64,000 bases of DNA, from the NCBI GenBank assembly GCA_011800155.1, contig CM022372.1, forward strand, positions 1,736,001 to 1,800,000. The letters are read 5' to 3'. Positions 1 through 10,763 of the stretch are shown here, in pieces. The position numbers were made by a program, and so were the translations under genes. Position 1 is the first letter of the stretch; the number at the start of each line of letters is the position of its first letter. A model generated the notes under the pieces. The model saw nothing but the letters and a program-made list of their open reading frames with translations, had not been told where the DNA came from and ran no database searches. This DNA is from Flammulina velutipes (Eukaryota; Basidiomycota; Agaricomycetes; Agaricales; Physalacriaceae).

Positions 1-194
1 AGAGCTTCAACATTAACTTGTTTACAGGCTTCAATCTAAAGAGCTAGTCACGTCTATTAGTATATGGGCCACATACAAGCACGCGTCGTGTAGTTCTTCC
101 GGATTGGGTTCTGTGCCCGAGGCCCCCAAGACTCAAATGACTCTCCAGCTTCTCGGAGTTGGCTGTCAAGGCCTGCAGTCTTCTTTTGAGTGTC

Positions 195-1539
195 ATGCCA
201 GCGCTACCGAGCTTTAAAGCTCCTTTACACACGAACTCTCCGGCCTCTAGCAACATATCGCCATGTTCACCCTCAGTTCATTAGGGTACGTCCACCCGTT
301 TCTGCTTGCGTCCAGACTGGGTTTCACTATAGACACCTATGCAGAGCGATAGTTGTGGCGTCATGGCTGAACACGGCCCTTTACACCGTGCAACTTGTGT
401 TATCTAGCTGGTACTTGATCAAGCACAAGCCTCTGCGAATAATCAAGTGGGGGATATGGGTGTCGTTGATCGTAGATGCGATAACGAGCATTGTATTGTT
501 CGCGAGTACTTGGATGGTGAGCATGACATCTGGTAGCTACGTGCCAGAAACTCATTGTGTATTAGGTATTACTCCAACTCACTGGTCCGTGGCTTTCCTT
601 GATCTTGGACAAGTAGCTAATCCCAATGTACAGCAGCGCCTCCTCCATCAGCGGACATACTGTCTAACCCGACCGTGATACCTCCACAGGTGGGAACACC
701 ATGGACGCTTCCTGCCCAGCTCATTTTGACGAGCTTCTCGGTGGCATTGGAGCACTGTTTCTTCGCGTATCGATACTGGTCGATGTGAGCATCCATCCTT
801 CTCTCAAAATTAGGCAATGGAACTGAATACTGCAATGAAAGCTCAAAGGACATGTTTTTGACTAGCATAATCGTACTGCTCGTACTGGGACATGTGAGTC
901 AACTCGTAGTGTTCTCAGAATCTGCTCATGATACGGTTGTAGGAAGCAAGTGTCCTAGCAGGTGGGATATATGCAAGCACCCAGCCGATGTTCGGGGGCG
1001 ATACCAACTCTTTTCATCTCCTGGTGTACGTTCGGTTTCGTTTGTGACATTCTCCTTTCTATAATTATGCCCTAGCGCTGGATCAGCATGTGCGGCGGCA
1101 GCGGATATCGTCATCGCCGGTGCGCTGGCCTACCGACTAAAGCAATTTGCGCCACTATACACGGAAACCAAAAAGTAGGCGGTTGGATTTATCCAGTCTT
1201 CTTTCGTTAACAGACTGTCTAGTGTTCTTCATCGTATTGCAATTGCTTCTGTGTCGTGTGGGATAACGACAACGATTGCTGCTATCCTTGCCATCGTCTT
1301 CATGTTGACCGATAATAGTGATGGTACGCATCTCAATTTTGCCATCCATTACTTTGTGCTCACGAGTCAGTAAAGCATCCTACGTGATGGTTGCTATCCT
1401 CGGCAGGGTGTACAGCCTGACTGTCATCGCCAACCTGATCATTCTGAAGTTGAGCGCCCAAATGAGGCGCACAACACTTTCGTCGGGATCGGGGAGGGTC
1501 GTTCTGCCTTCCTTGTGTACGCGCTTCCTTGTTTCCTGA
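195..1539 (+). CDS. DUF6534-type multi-pass membrane protein
   Basis: I assign this to the agaricomycete DUF6534 membrane-protein family, whose function is unknown. The exons carry successive hydrophobic segments: one around VVASWLNTALYTVQ, one around WVSLIVDAITSIVLFAST, one after LILTSFSVALEHCFFAYRYW, and a C-terminal pair ending YSLTVIANLIILKLSAQMRR. The stretch AAADIVIAGALAYRLK matches the family's conserved 'aaaDvliaasLxyyL' segment, and the final 'SLTVIANLIILKLSAQMR' corresponds to its closing 'N-x-LLATLNAR' region. Coding is spread over at least six short exons in all three frames, so no single open frame shows the gene. Several junctions and the first exon are approximate. The start at 195 is the first plausible ATG; the N-terminus is the weakest part. 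Confidence 0.6.
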
Positions 1540-2043
1540 GGTCTATTCACGTATAAGGTCTATAGATATCGATCACAATTCCGTTTTGGGGAAAAGGCTC
1601 ACCATGCCAAATTATCCTAAAGCGGTACATGCAGTTTTCTGCTTGCGCCAGGTTACCTTTCTGATCTATTGACCATAGAGTATGTCTCTGTCCGCCATCA
1701 GACAATCTCAGGATGGCCCGGTGTATTCCCCTTCCTCAGTGACTGGTCACTGAGATGTCTGATAGTAATACCCATGATGACTCAATACTTGTCATTATTT
1801 CTACGCTCTTTTTAGGGATTTCTAACAACATCTACCCTCGGAAGATCACAATCTCTGGACTCAGGCTGTACATACAGAGTGTTAAGAATTTCAACGTTTT
1901 ACGCATTTGTATCATCTTCTGCGCATAAAAGACTTGAAGACTGCTTAACACACACAGTGGACCTCCATAGTGCATTCGCAACAAGACCTGTATACACACA
2001 CAAGCTGTACCTAAACTCCAATGCCCTATGTGCATTGATGATA
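1540..2043. other. Intergenic region between convergent genes
   Basis: About 500 bases between the stop of the DUF6534 gene and the stop of the AA9 gene, which face each other. I see no convincing coding exons, repeats or RNA genes. An open frame on the + strand from 1879 runs opposite the AA9 C-terminal exons and is judged a shadow. Confidence 0.5.
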
Positions 2044-3369
2044 CTATGTAATGTTGAGCTTCTCGGTCAAAAGAGTAGAGGGCGGCAAACAACGTACATA
2101 TTCGTTGATGACCTTACAAGTGTACGGCGCCACACAACCGGTCGGACCAGTGTAACTTGGAATCAAACGATGTTAGCGCCACGACAAACCCGCTCACAGA
2201 AACGTCGCTCACTTTATCCCGCCACACTGTCCCCATTGAGCGACGGTACCAGAAGGAGCGGTTGTAGGAGAAGGAACTGGAGTCGTCTGAGCAGTTGTGG
2301 CGGGAGAATCTGGTGCACTTCCTCCACCACTGCAGCTGAAGACGGCAGGTCCTGGGATCGCACCTCAGTCTCAAGTCATGTAAAGCGACAAGCAAGTCTC
2401 GTACCAGGGATGGTGTACCCAGTGAGCGACTGGTAGATGTTGATCTTGATGCCGGGGTCGGATCCTAGGGCGCGAGAGTGAGTGAGGTCCATACGCAGAT
2501 GTTTGAGGGGTATACATACCGCTGTATGCACCGGGGAACGAGACTGTGTTGGGTGTTGTGCTACCACCACCAGTGATCCTGAGCTGTGCGCATTCCATCT
2601 ATCCTAACTTGAGCGACCATATTGCATCTAAGACGTCCGAAGAAACTCACATAAAGTTGTGCGCCTGGGTAGCTTTGGGCGCCATGCAAAGCTTGAATAG
2701 ATATTATGTTAAAGAGCGTCGTCTAGATAAATTCGCAACCAGCGTACCGATCAATTCAACTCGCAGAAGATAGTCTCCAGGCGCAATACAGCTCGGGATG
2801 GTGAACGAAACCTTGCCCTTGTTCTGGATAAGCTTGTCTACAGCCCACACGCCGCCAGATAACCCGTCCTGGTAGATCTTGAACCACTTGAGGCCAGTGA
2901 CGCTCAGCGAAGTAGCATCGTTGACTTTGGCGAGGTATGCGATGACAGGACCTTTGTGCGAGCCATCGATAGGGTCGGACGAGTCGCTGGAATCGGCACC
3001 GTTCAATGTGTGGTGGAATTCAGCAGTGACTTGGGCACCAGCTGGGACTGGGATGACTGTCTTTGAGACAGGTTGGTGGTAGGGGTTGATGCCGCCGTTG
3101 CAGATGACATCGTTAGAGCTCACGTCTGTGATAGGCTGGATGTGTCAGATCAGCGAAGGAATCGTCGTTTACTAAGTCAAGTGCATACCCCGTCGTAGTC
3201 TGGAACGCGAATGCCAGTGAGATGACCTTGCGAGACGCCGTTGACCCACAGTTCCTATGAGCCATATATCAACACGACGAAGGTATATGAGCAATGTGAA
3301 CCGCACTTGGAAGATCGTGTGAGCAGAAACGGTCGAAGCAAGAAAGAGGATAGAGTGTAGATTGACCAT
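2044..3369 (-). CDS. AA9 lytic polysaccharide monooxygenase with C-terminal CBM1
   Basis: A secreted copper enzyme that cleaves cellulose or other beta-glucans oxidatively. The signal peptide [16 protein letters not shown] leaves His1 of HTIFQ as the first mature residue, part of the copper-binding histidine brace. Next come [20 protein letters not shown], the [17 protein letters not shown] segment, the second brace histidine in [15 protein letters not shown], and the axial Tyr and Gln in PGAQLYMECAQL. The catalytic module ends at [16 protein letters not shown] Thr/Pro/Ser linker leads to a family-1 cellulose-binding module with [21 protein letters not shown] and a closing Cys in VRCL. At least six exons; the introns have clear gt...ag ends. 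The CBM1 end is one residue shorter than the usual Y-S-Q-C-L spacing, so a last small exon may have been missed. Confidence 0.9.
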
Positions 3370-3753
3370 CGCGAGGACTCACAAAGACTCTTGCGCTCAA
3401 GAAATGATACTATTTATTGGCACTGATGAGGCCCGATGGTTAAACATCGGGAGAGAGTGTTGAATGGGCGTTGTCATTGCATAGCAAAGATCCTAGGTAA
3501 TAGCGAGAATATTTGCCGACAGGCGTATTCAGTACCGGGAAAGTTATGACGGATCATAAAGAGCATGCAGCAGACATGCTGGAAGATCAGAGAGGACGCC
3601 GAGTGCAAGGTACTCGGCAGTACGAGCATCTCAGGTGATGCAAGTCCAGCCTCGGACGTCCCATGGGGTGCTAATGAGATCTACGGAAAAATGCCTCAGG
3701 CTGAAGTCATCACGGCTGGAGAATAACGCGTATGTACCTGCCTGATGAGCATC
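3370..3753. other. Upstream region of the AA9 gene
   Basis: About 380 bases between the AA9 start and the VPS37 stop. On the minus strand a TATA-like AATAAATAGTATC lies about 40-50 bases upstream of the AA9 ATG, a plausible core promoter. No coding potential is evident. Confidence 0.4.
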
Positions 3754-4464
3754 TCAGTCATCTCTCCAAGTGACTTGTCCATTCGTCCATCTATCTCCCC
3801 ACATGACGCGTTTGTGGTACGTCGCCCGCAAATCCTTGAATTCTTTGACAAAGTCTTCGATCTCTCTGCCATTCGGTGTCCCGACGCCAGAAGAGGCGGG
3901 TGGCGCAAACGGCTGTTGTTGGACAAAAGCAGCGGCCAGTGATTCCGATGCTTCGTCTTGCGCCGTGGTAGCGTGACGCAGTCGCATGAGGAGAAATTGG
4001 GGAGTAAAGCGCTGTCCCACACTCAGTATCGATTGGCGAAGGACGTTACTTATCGAATGCATACCTGGTAGACGTCCTTCTGCTCTTTCTCAAGCTCCTT
4101 CCATCTGTTCTCGAGAATCTTTGCCTCGTCAAAGGCCTCCTTGGTTTCCGAGCGTAGTTGGTAGAGAGATTCTTGGAGTGTAAGGTTGTTCCCTACTCTT
4201 CTTCAGTGGTACGCAACCGCTGGCAGATACGAATCACAGACTAGCGATAGCTTCATTGGCCATTCCGAGTTCAGACTGAGACTGATGCATGGCCTTTACG
4301 CGCGGCAGGGAGGAGAATACAGCTTGAAAGTATTGATTATCTGCTAGAAGATCCTCTAAATCTTCGCGACTAGAAAGCGGTGAGCATGGATTGCGGTCAA
4401 CTAAAAGATATACGCACGATAGATGAGCCAACTCTGGGAAATCATAAAGGAGAGGCGTCGACAT
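3754..4464 (-). CDS. VPS37: VPS37, ESCRT-I subunit
   Basis: Component of ESCRT-I, which sorts ubiquitinated membrane cargo into multivesicular bodies. The Mod(r)/VPS37 core is evident in SREDLEDLLADNQYFQAVF, SLPRVKAMHQSQSELGMANE, LQESLYQLRSETKEAFDEA and FTPQFLLMRLRHATTAQDEA, ending HKRVMWGDRWTNGQVTWRDD. There are three or more exons. The first intron, after FPELAHL, is 48 nt, has no stop and keeps the frame, so the raw open frame reads through it and inserts about 16 spurious residues. Removing it restores the family sequence HLSREDLEDLLAD. The start ATG lies 44 bp from the divergent ATG of RRP40. Confidence 0.88.
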
Positions 4465-4508
4465 GGCGGTAAGAGGACAACCTGCCTTGTTTGTCGACCG
4501 CCATCATC
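4465..4508. promoter_or_regulatory. Very short bidirectional promoter, VPS37 / RRP40
   Basis: Only 44 bases separate the two divergent start codons (VPS37 on the minus strand, RRP40 on the plus strand). Transcription start sites must therefore lie very close to the ATGs or overlap the opposite gene. No TATA box is visible. Confidence 0.6.
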
Positions 4509-5348
4509 ATGTCTGTCGTTGTTCCCGGCGAGAATGTCCCTGCGCACCATGTCAATCTTAAGCTAGGCCCAGGCCTCGTGCAATCCACATCGGAAGCTTC
4601 ATCGTCGTCGTCCGTGCTCTCCACCCGCGCAGGAACTCTGAACCATTCCGCCAACAAAAGCAAGTGGTGGGTAGAAAGCAATTCCCGTCGTGTACGTCTT
4701 ATTTAGCTGCGCATACAGGCTATCTCTAACGCCTAGCAGTATGTCCCGGCACCGCAGGAATCTGTCATTGGCGTCGTAACGCAAAAAGCGGGAGACGGCT
4801 TCCGGGTAGACATCGGCTCTGCGCATTCAGCGTCCCTCGATGCATTAGCCTTTGAAGGCGCGTCAAGACGCAATAAACCAAACATCAAGGCATGTCTATA
4901 ACTTTCATAGCATTTTCCAAGCTGACTGGATTACAGATTGGCAGTTTAGTCTATGCTCGAATATCTCTGGCGCACAAAGACATGGAACCCGAGCTTGAAT
5001 GTTTCGATGCTCAGACCCGCAAAGCAGATGGCTTCGGAGAGCTCAAAGGCGGCTTCATGACGCGGTGTAGTCTCAGTATGTGTCGAAAGTAAGATCCCTC
5101 CTTCACTCATACTTTTTTCACACTTACCCCACCATAGGCTTTTGGATCCCAATGACTTCCTTCTGCCTCTCCTTGGCTCGCATATACCGCTCGAAGTCGC
5201 CGTTGGCGTCAATGGGCGCGTATGGGTCAACTCGAAGGAGGCAAAACACATTGTCACGGTATGTCGTTGCATCGAAGCAACGGATCCAGACGGAGGAGGC
5301 ATGGACGAAAAACAACTGAAAATATTCCTCGCCACTTTGGATACGTGA
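4509..5348 (+). CDS. RRP40: RRP40, RNA exosome cap subunit (EXOSC3)
   Basis: One of the S1/KH cap subunits of the 3'-5' RNA exosome, acting in rRNA processing and RNA decay. Recognised from the N-terminal MSVVVPGENVPAHHVNLKLG, the S1-domain stretch ESVIGVVTQKAGDGFRVDIG followed by ASLDALAFEGASRRNKPN, then GSLVYARISLAHKDMEPELE and the C-terminal FLLPLLGSHIPLEVAVGVNG. The last exon ends DEKQLKIFLATLDT. Four exons are supported by clear introns. The ATG at 4509 is preferred; a non-ATG codon at 4491 merely opens the same frame. Length (about 235 residues) suits the family. Confidence 0.88.
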
Positions 5349-6180
5349 CCATTGGTTGATTGGCTCGGAGGCTTTGGAACCGCCTCCAGCTTATCTGAGC
5401 GCGCCACCACACTAGCGGTCCTTTGATCGCATCCTCGAACCACACTCGCATTGATTGGTTTGAGATTCGTCCCCTCGATAGGTATCTACATAGACGTGTC
5501 TTCGAATCGCGGCGCTATGACGAATACAGTACCACCATTCAAGCAAATCTGCTTCGCTGATCCGTGCGTTATCTTTAGGGCATCATTACGAGCGTGGCCG
5601 ACATCCACCTGAACTCGCCTCGATGATCCTCTTCTTCCTGCTGATCCACCTGATCGATGTACTCATCTTGCTCTGGACCTTCACCAAGAAGTTTGGTCGC
5701 AAAGAGACTTTCCGCTCTGAGAAATCTCACGCATGGTCATGAACTGCCGCTAACATTCAATCTTTCAGTCTACTGTCGCGTCAAATGCCGTCACATATAC
5801 TCAGGCTCTAGATCCAAAGTTTGAATGCATGTGCTACCAAGGGTAAGTCTGCCCGACGTCTTCTTAACCTCAAAGACCTGAAACCTGCGCCACATCATGC
5901 ACTCCCGTGCTCGGCCGAGATTTATCAGAACCCGCTACCTAGACCTCTGGTCTGAGTAAATGTTGGTTAGTTCGTGCACTCGGTTGAGGAGCCTTCTGGC
6001 CTCGGAACTTCAATTATCGCTTCCTATTGGCTCAATTCACCTCGAAGTCTCGAATTCCGCCTTAACATCGCTGGAAGCGCTCAGGAGCATCATCTCAAAA
6101 GCGTACGGGGTTTCCTATTGATGCATTTTCTCACGGCGAGCGTCGAAGACCATATGGCGAGACCCTGGTCTCACAGCTAG
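5349..6180. other. Unassigned stretch with possible short exons
   Basis: About 830 bases without a recognised gene. On the + strand, 5580-5750 can encode a hydrophobic segment MILFFLLIHLIDVLILLWTF followed by a basic KKFGRK tail. 5769-5842 can encode an open stretch ending DPKFECMCYQG right before a gtaagt donor. Together these could be parts of an unrecognised small membrane protein or a decayed gene, but no start-to-stop model can be built with confidence. The opposite strand over 5590-5740 is also open, so strand is unsettled. Confidence 0.25.
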
Positions 6181-6187
6181 TATAAAG
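6181..6187 (+). promoter_or_regulatory. TATA box of the secreted-protein gene
   Basis: TATAAAG lies about 75 bases upstream of the ATG at 6262 and is followed by a pyrimidine-rich leader, a common arrangement in strongly expressed fungal secretory genes. Confidence 0.5.
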
Positions 6188-6261
6188 CACTCTTGGTTTG
6201 AAAGTTGACTGTTCAGTTTACGCATAACATTCAATCATCCCCACCAACACTCACACTTAAC

Positions 6262-6853
6262 ATGGTTTCCGTTCGCTCCCTCCTAGTCACCGCTGCTAGC
6301 CTCTCCGTCGCTTTCGCGCAATACCAGGGCGCGATAGTCCAGCCCGAGAGCTACGCCGTGATCGCTCCTGGAGCATCCTTCGATTTCTCATATGACGGCG
6401 TAGGGGATTATTCCGTCTCAAGCTACAACTACTCGGTGTATCTCTTCACAGAGATGCCCACTTCATTCTTGCCATCCGGCGAGTTCGCCAATGGCTATTT
6501 CTTTGGGCGCTTTGACTACCCCAACTATCCCGGTAAGCTCTGATGCAGTGTTTAATTATCTCTGGGACTGATGGATTCGCAGCTGTTCCGTACCCGACGC
6601 ATCCAGCGCCTGCTCAGCTGGTGATGCCGGACTTTTCGAAAAACCTTGGAGGATGGGGTGCTGGCGCGTCTGCAACTAACGCGACTGTCTGGGTGACGGT
6701 CATCGAGGAGTACGCAACTGGCAATGTACGTCGTTTTCCTTTCTTCCTCATTGATGGGGTGATTGACTTGCGCAGGGTGTTTTGGGCTTCCGTATGGGGC
6801 TTACCACCACCCCGGTTCTCTATAACGGAACGGCACCAAAAACTTCAGTATGA
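6262..6853 (+). CDS. Small secreted protein, unknown function
   Basis: A classical signal peptide, MVSVRSLLVTAASLSVAFAQ, is followed by YQGAIVQPESYAVIAPGASF. The mature part is about 140 residues, rich in Tyr, Gly and Ser with several N-x-S/T sites, and has almost no cysteine. Three exons: the first ends at NYPG, the second opens PYPTHPAPAQLVMPDF and contains TVWVTVIEEYATGN, and the third closes with a TTPVLYNGT stretch. The beta-rich pattern resembles the many agaricomycete secreted proteins of unknown function. I do not assign a family. A TATA box and CT-rich leader precede it. Confidence 0.75.
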
Positions 6854-7141
6854 TCATGGACACTCAGCGATTGGACTTCTTAGAGATTGACGGACAATTA
6901 ATTACGCATCGTGGACTTTGAACTTTTGGTACATACCCGTAACCCTAGTAAAATGTACGATATTATCACCCCACTGTATTTTGGCGACCCGTATAAATAT
7001 TGTGTGGCGCAAATTTTGAAAGTCTGGGGCTCGGGCCGAGGCGACCGATCCGGTGCATGTCCAGATTGATCTCGACGTCTCGCACTCTCTTATAATTTGG
7101 ACTACCACTCTGCCTATTGGCTTCATCAACCACCTACTTTA

Positions 7142-8689
7142 ATGGCGTCTCGCGTATTGGCTCGCTCAATACGACGACCTAACACTCTTTACAATGCTTT
7201 TGGACGGAGGAATATGTCTTCGGCTGGCCTCAAAAAGAAATCTGATAAACCGTGGCTTGTCTGTCTTCCTCTGTCCTCTGCACCGAGGAATAAACACTGA
7301 AATAACGCGTAGATTGGCTCAGCCGCGCTCTTTGCTCCGGTGGTCCGTGTATTATGTCTTTTTCTTCCGCTCCGATCTGATGTGCGTGACTATTTAGCTA
7401 GCATACACCCTTTATTCGAAGGAGGAAACCCACCCGAAGAACGAGCACCCTCCTACAAACCACACTGAAACCCCTTCTCCCAAGGTACGTCGTGGCCACT
7501 TCTTCGTGTAGACTTCAACGCTTACGACGTGGCACAGATAAAAGATGTCGTTCCCGCTGTTAAACCTACACAGGCGCGTCCTATCACTTCTAACCTCCAT
7601 ATTCATACTAAAGCTTTGTCATAGACACCTACATCCTCACCCACAGAAAGACCCATGCGCGAACAAATGGAAGAATTTGTCCTACAACTTCAAGACCAAA
7701 TCATCACCGCACTCGAAAGCATCGACCCCGAGAGCCCAAAATTCAAGCGAGACCGATGGACGAAAACAGTCGGCGGGGGCGGGTACGGAATATCTGGTGT
7801 TTTCTCTGTCCGTCCCGGCGAAGATGGTCTATCACCGTCACGCGAGACTGCCCTCGAAAAGGCCGGCGTCAATGTTAGCGTCGTGAATGGCCGACTTCCT
7901 CCCATGGCCGTACAGCAAATGCGCGCGAACCACGCGTCGCTCCCGACAGACAGCGACAAGGGCCTTCCTTTCATTGCCATCGGCCTCAGCCTCGTCATCC
8001 ACCCACGCAATCCCAACGCGCCCACTTCTCACGCCAACTACCGCTACTTCGAAGTAACTGAAGAGAAAGACCCGAACTCGAATGAGGAGCCCAAGGTTCT
8101 TTCGTGGTGGTTCGGCGGTGGAGCGGACTTGACGCCTACCCAGTTGTTCGAGGAGGACGCGGTGCACTTCCACAAAACCCTAAAGGACGCAGCGGACCCG
8201 CACGGAGCGCAGCTATTCCCCGCCTTCAAAAAATGGTGCGACGAGTACTTCTACATCCCCCATCGCGAAGAATGCCGAGGCGTCGGCGGAGTATTCTTCG
8301 ACGACCTCACGGCCGAGTCACACAAATGGCTATCCGACAAACAGCAGCGCCCCAAGTCTCCAGAAGAGATCTTCTCGTTCGTGAAAAGCATGGGAGAAGC
8401 TTTCGTTCCGTCGTACGTTCCTCTCGTGGCGAAACGCTCTAAAATGCCTTTTACGCCGAGGCAGCGCCGTTGGCAGCTTCTTCGTCGGGGGCGGTACGCA
8501 GAGTTCAACTTGATGATTGATAGGGGGACCAAATTTGGGCTGACGGCGCCTGGAGCGAGGATCGAGAGTATCCTGATGAGTTTGCCGGAGACGGCGAGGT
8601 GGGAGTATATGACAGAGATGGGCGAAGACCCAAAGTCGGAAGAGGGAAAGCTTATGGCTGTTGTGAGGCATCCGAAGGATTGGATATAA
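7142..8689 (+). CDS. HEM13: Coproporphyrinogen III oxidase
   Basis: Oxygen-dependent oxidative decarboxylation of coproporphyrinogen III to protoporphyrinogen IX in heme synthesis. The last exon holds the whole catalytic domain from MREQMEEFVLQLQDQIITAL to the stop. The family signature is complete: KKWCDEYFYIPHREECRGVG then GVFFDDL, plus WWFGGGADLTP, with RAEF-type YAEFNLMIDRGTKFGL near the end. The N-terminus from 7142 is arginine-rich and acid-free (MASRVLARSIRRPNTLYNAF), a mitochondrial presequence. It is followed by a short hydrophobic exon (IGSAALFAP, AYTLYSKEE) and a Pro-rich linker, so the enzyme is probably mitochondrial rather than cytosolic as in baker's yeast. About four exons. 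Confidence 0.92.
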
Positions 8690-8867
8690 AAGGATATTTA
8701 TGCGACCATAAATCATATGTCGCTGCGCCTGTGTATCGATAGTTTTAAGTATTACTCGCCTAGACAACGGGCTGAATGCGAGAGCAAGATGTCTTGATTA
8801 CGGATGATGACGCCACAGTTATGTTCAAGCCCAGTTTGTCAAGTACTTATACTTACTGTAAGTATAG

Positions 8868-9765
8868 TTAATCTACTGTTCCCAAGTCTAGGCCCTTTGG
8901 AAGATAACATGGAATTCCTTTCTTGCCCAATACTTGGAGCCTTGTCTGGATTTTTTCCACAGTGTATTTGGAATTCAGATTCTCTTCTGCAAGCTTCAAA
9001 GCTTGCTTCTTTTGAAGCTCCTTGATATTCGCCGGCATTCCCTTCAAGTCCGTAATATATCGAGGATCCAAATCGCAAAAAGCGGCCTCGCGCAGATCTT
9101 CACTCAAGAATGCATTATCGCTCAGATCCGTCAAACTATATGTCGGGTCAGAATGAGCATCAAGCTAGCAAGTGCAACAAGTTACACTTTATCTTTTGTG
9201 TTTGCGATCTCAGTCGCTTCCAACATGATCGTCTTCTTGGCTTGGGCGACTTTGTCGTCAAGTTCGTCTTTCCAGTCTGGGTGATCCTCAACAATCCACT
9301 GATGAAGCTGTTTTTTGACGTCGCCTGGCTCGGGATAATCGGTTTGGATGTCCTTCAACATGATGCCTGATTCCCCGTCATCATCAAGCCATTGGCCAAA
9401 CTATAGTCGCGAGAGCTTGTCAGGTTTATTGAACAAGGAATGAATGATGCTTACATACCTCTTTAGCATTTTCCACTTCGCCTTTGAAGTTTTCCGTGGA
9501 ATGGAGAAACTTCAGAACAGCTGTTGTATTGTCTGGACCATAGCCTTCAACCAAACAGTAGGCCTTAGAATGAGCTCCAACGAAATCTACTCGAGTGCAT
9601 CGGATGTCCTTGCCATTGAACTGAACCGTTTCTGGCTTGAATATCGGGCTATAAAGATGTTAGAATAAGACTAAGCGATTCTGAGTAGAGAACTTGCCTA
9701 GCTGTACAGAATGCTAGAAGGAATACTAGTCCTACAGTCAACAAGCCAGATGGTAGAGAAAACAT
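8868..9765 (-). CDS. Secreted orphan protein, paralog A
   Basis: Predicted secreted protein of about 240 residues: signal peptide MFSLPSGLLTVGLVFLLAFC, then PIFKPETVQFNGKDI, a two-Cys stretch (CTRVDFVGAHSKAYCLVEGY), and a charged helical C-terminal half with DDKVAQAKKTIMLEA and FCDLDPRYITDLKGM. The protein ends LGTVD. Four exons. The intron just after the signal peptide has a GC donor (gcaagt), and the third intron removes an apparent stop and frameshift near 9170. The gene is therefore probably intact. Close paralog of the gene at 12551-13449. I recognise no domain. Confidence 0.65.
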
Positions 9766-10349
9766 GTGCCGCGACGAGAGGTTGAACAAGTGGAAGTGAG
9801 ATAGAACCAGCCTATCTCAAATAATGAGTCGGGGATCGACTTTCATTTTTAAACAGTTTGAATCTCCATGTCGATGATCGTTGGCGTAGCAAACTGTCCT
9901 ACTTACCAATGATCATCCGTCGACATGCTGAGTAGCTCACGAGGAGACGTCGATCCCCGACGGTCATTTCAGCACCATGGTAGACTGAGAATCAAAGTGG
10001 CATGATACGTAGCCTGTGCCGGAGTCGCAAGCACTAGGCGCCAAATTTGAGCTAGAAGGTCGGTACTTAGTGGAACCTAGCATTGTATTAGTGAGTCTCG
10101 ACGGGCTATAGAGTATGCCTTACGGAGACTACTGCCAGTGGCATTGGCAACTGCGCTCAACGAAGATCACCAAAAGCTCTCCATGTAGGTCAGCGACTGT
10201 CACTGCGACGCTGTCATGGTGAATAACCGAAAATGCACAGGTTCTACCCTTCAAGTTCCAAGGAGATACGGCGTCGATTAACCATGGCGACCTTTACCCC
10301 GCATTGTCATGTCCATCCTCAACCAACTAACATATCAACGTGCGAGTAC
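9766..10349. other. Spacer between secreted paralog A and the ADE1 remnant
   Basis: About 580 bases, loosely collinear with 13450-13934 of the right copy (shared segments around the CGATGATCGTTG-type and 'gctcacga' motifs). It includes the promoter of paralog A and the lost 3' part of ADE1. No intact coding region. Confidence 0.4.
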
Positions 10350-10709
10350 TTAGAGATGTTGTTGTTCGTCAAAACTCAGCGGGGTAGCACCAGAGGCCAG
10401 TAGCGAGATGAGTTCGTCTCCGATGAGCCCAAACTAGAATCTGCCAGGTATCCGCGAGAATGATGTCTTTGGACAGTGCGTATGTGGCGGCTTCGGGGTA
10501 GAGTCTGAGGGATGCTCGTGCCTCATGGATGGTGTAAATATCGACTCAGGGAATTTCTGCGATTCCTGCAAGCCTGCGGGCACCGAAATTCCATTGGCGA
10601 CAAAGAGTGGCTAGATTTCCGGCAGATGACTAGCGCTGTAGATATCCCGTACTTTGCCTTTTGAAATAGTAGTAAGCTCAGGGAAGCTCGTTCGAGTCAA
10701 AGCAGTCGT
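10350..10709 (-). pseudogene. Decayed ADE1 (SAICAR synthetase) copy
   Basis: Remnant of the purine gene intact at 13935-14994. By comparison, the start ATG has become ACG (forward 10707-10709). The N-terminal [12 protein letters not shown] is kept, then an in-frame TAG follows. The whole middle of the gene is missing: homology jumps from the LFVA of the N-terminal exon directly to the GISVPAGLQESQKFPES region. A second deletion removes the HDENIS segment, and the last third beyond SFDEQ is lost. The remnant cannot make the enzyme. Confidence 0.85.
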
Positions 10710-10749
10710 CGTGAGGGTACTTGAGAACAACTTCAGAAGATGAAGCAGG

Positions 10750-10763
10750 AAAATTACCGCGGC
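10750..10763 (+). repeat. Target-site duplication, left
   Basis: The 14-bp sequence AAAATTACCGCGGC is repeated exactly at 12229-12242, flanking the retroelement. The right copy of the block has the same leader uninterrupted (ACGGCTACCGGGCCG at about 15049), which marks the empty site. Confidence 0.8.

Noticed and set aside
7690..8532. Several 90-110 codon minus-strand frames
   Set aside because: Antisense shadows of the HEM13 catalytic exon, caused by its GC-biased third positions.
9160..9215. Apparent frameshift and stop in secreted paralog A
   Set aside because: A gtaact...atatag intron at the same place as the frame-neutral intron of paralog B removes it cleanly.
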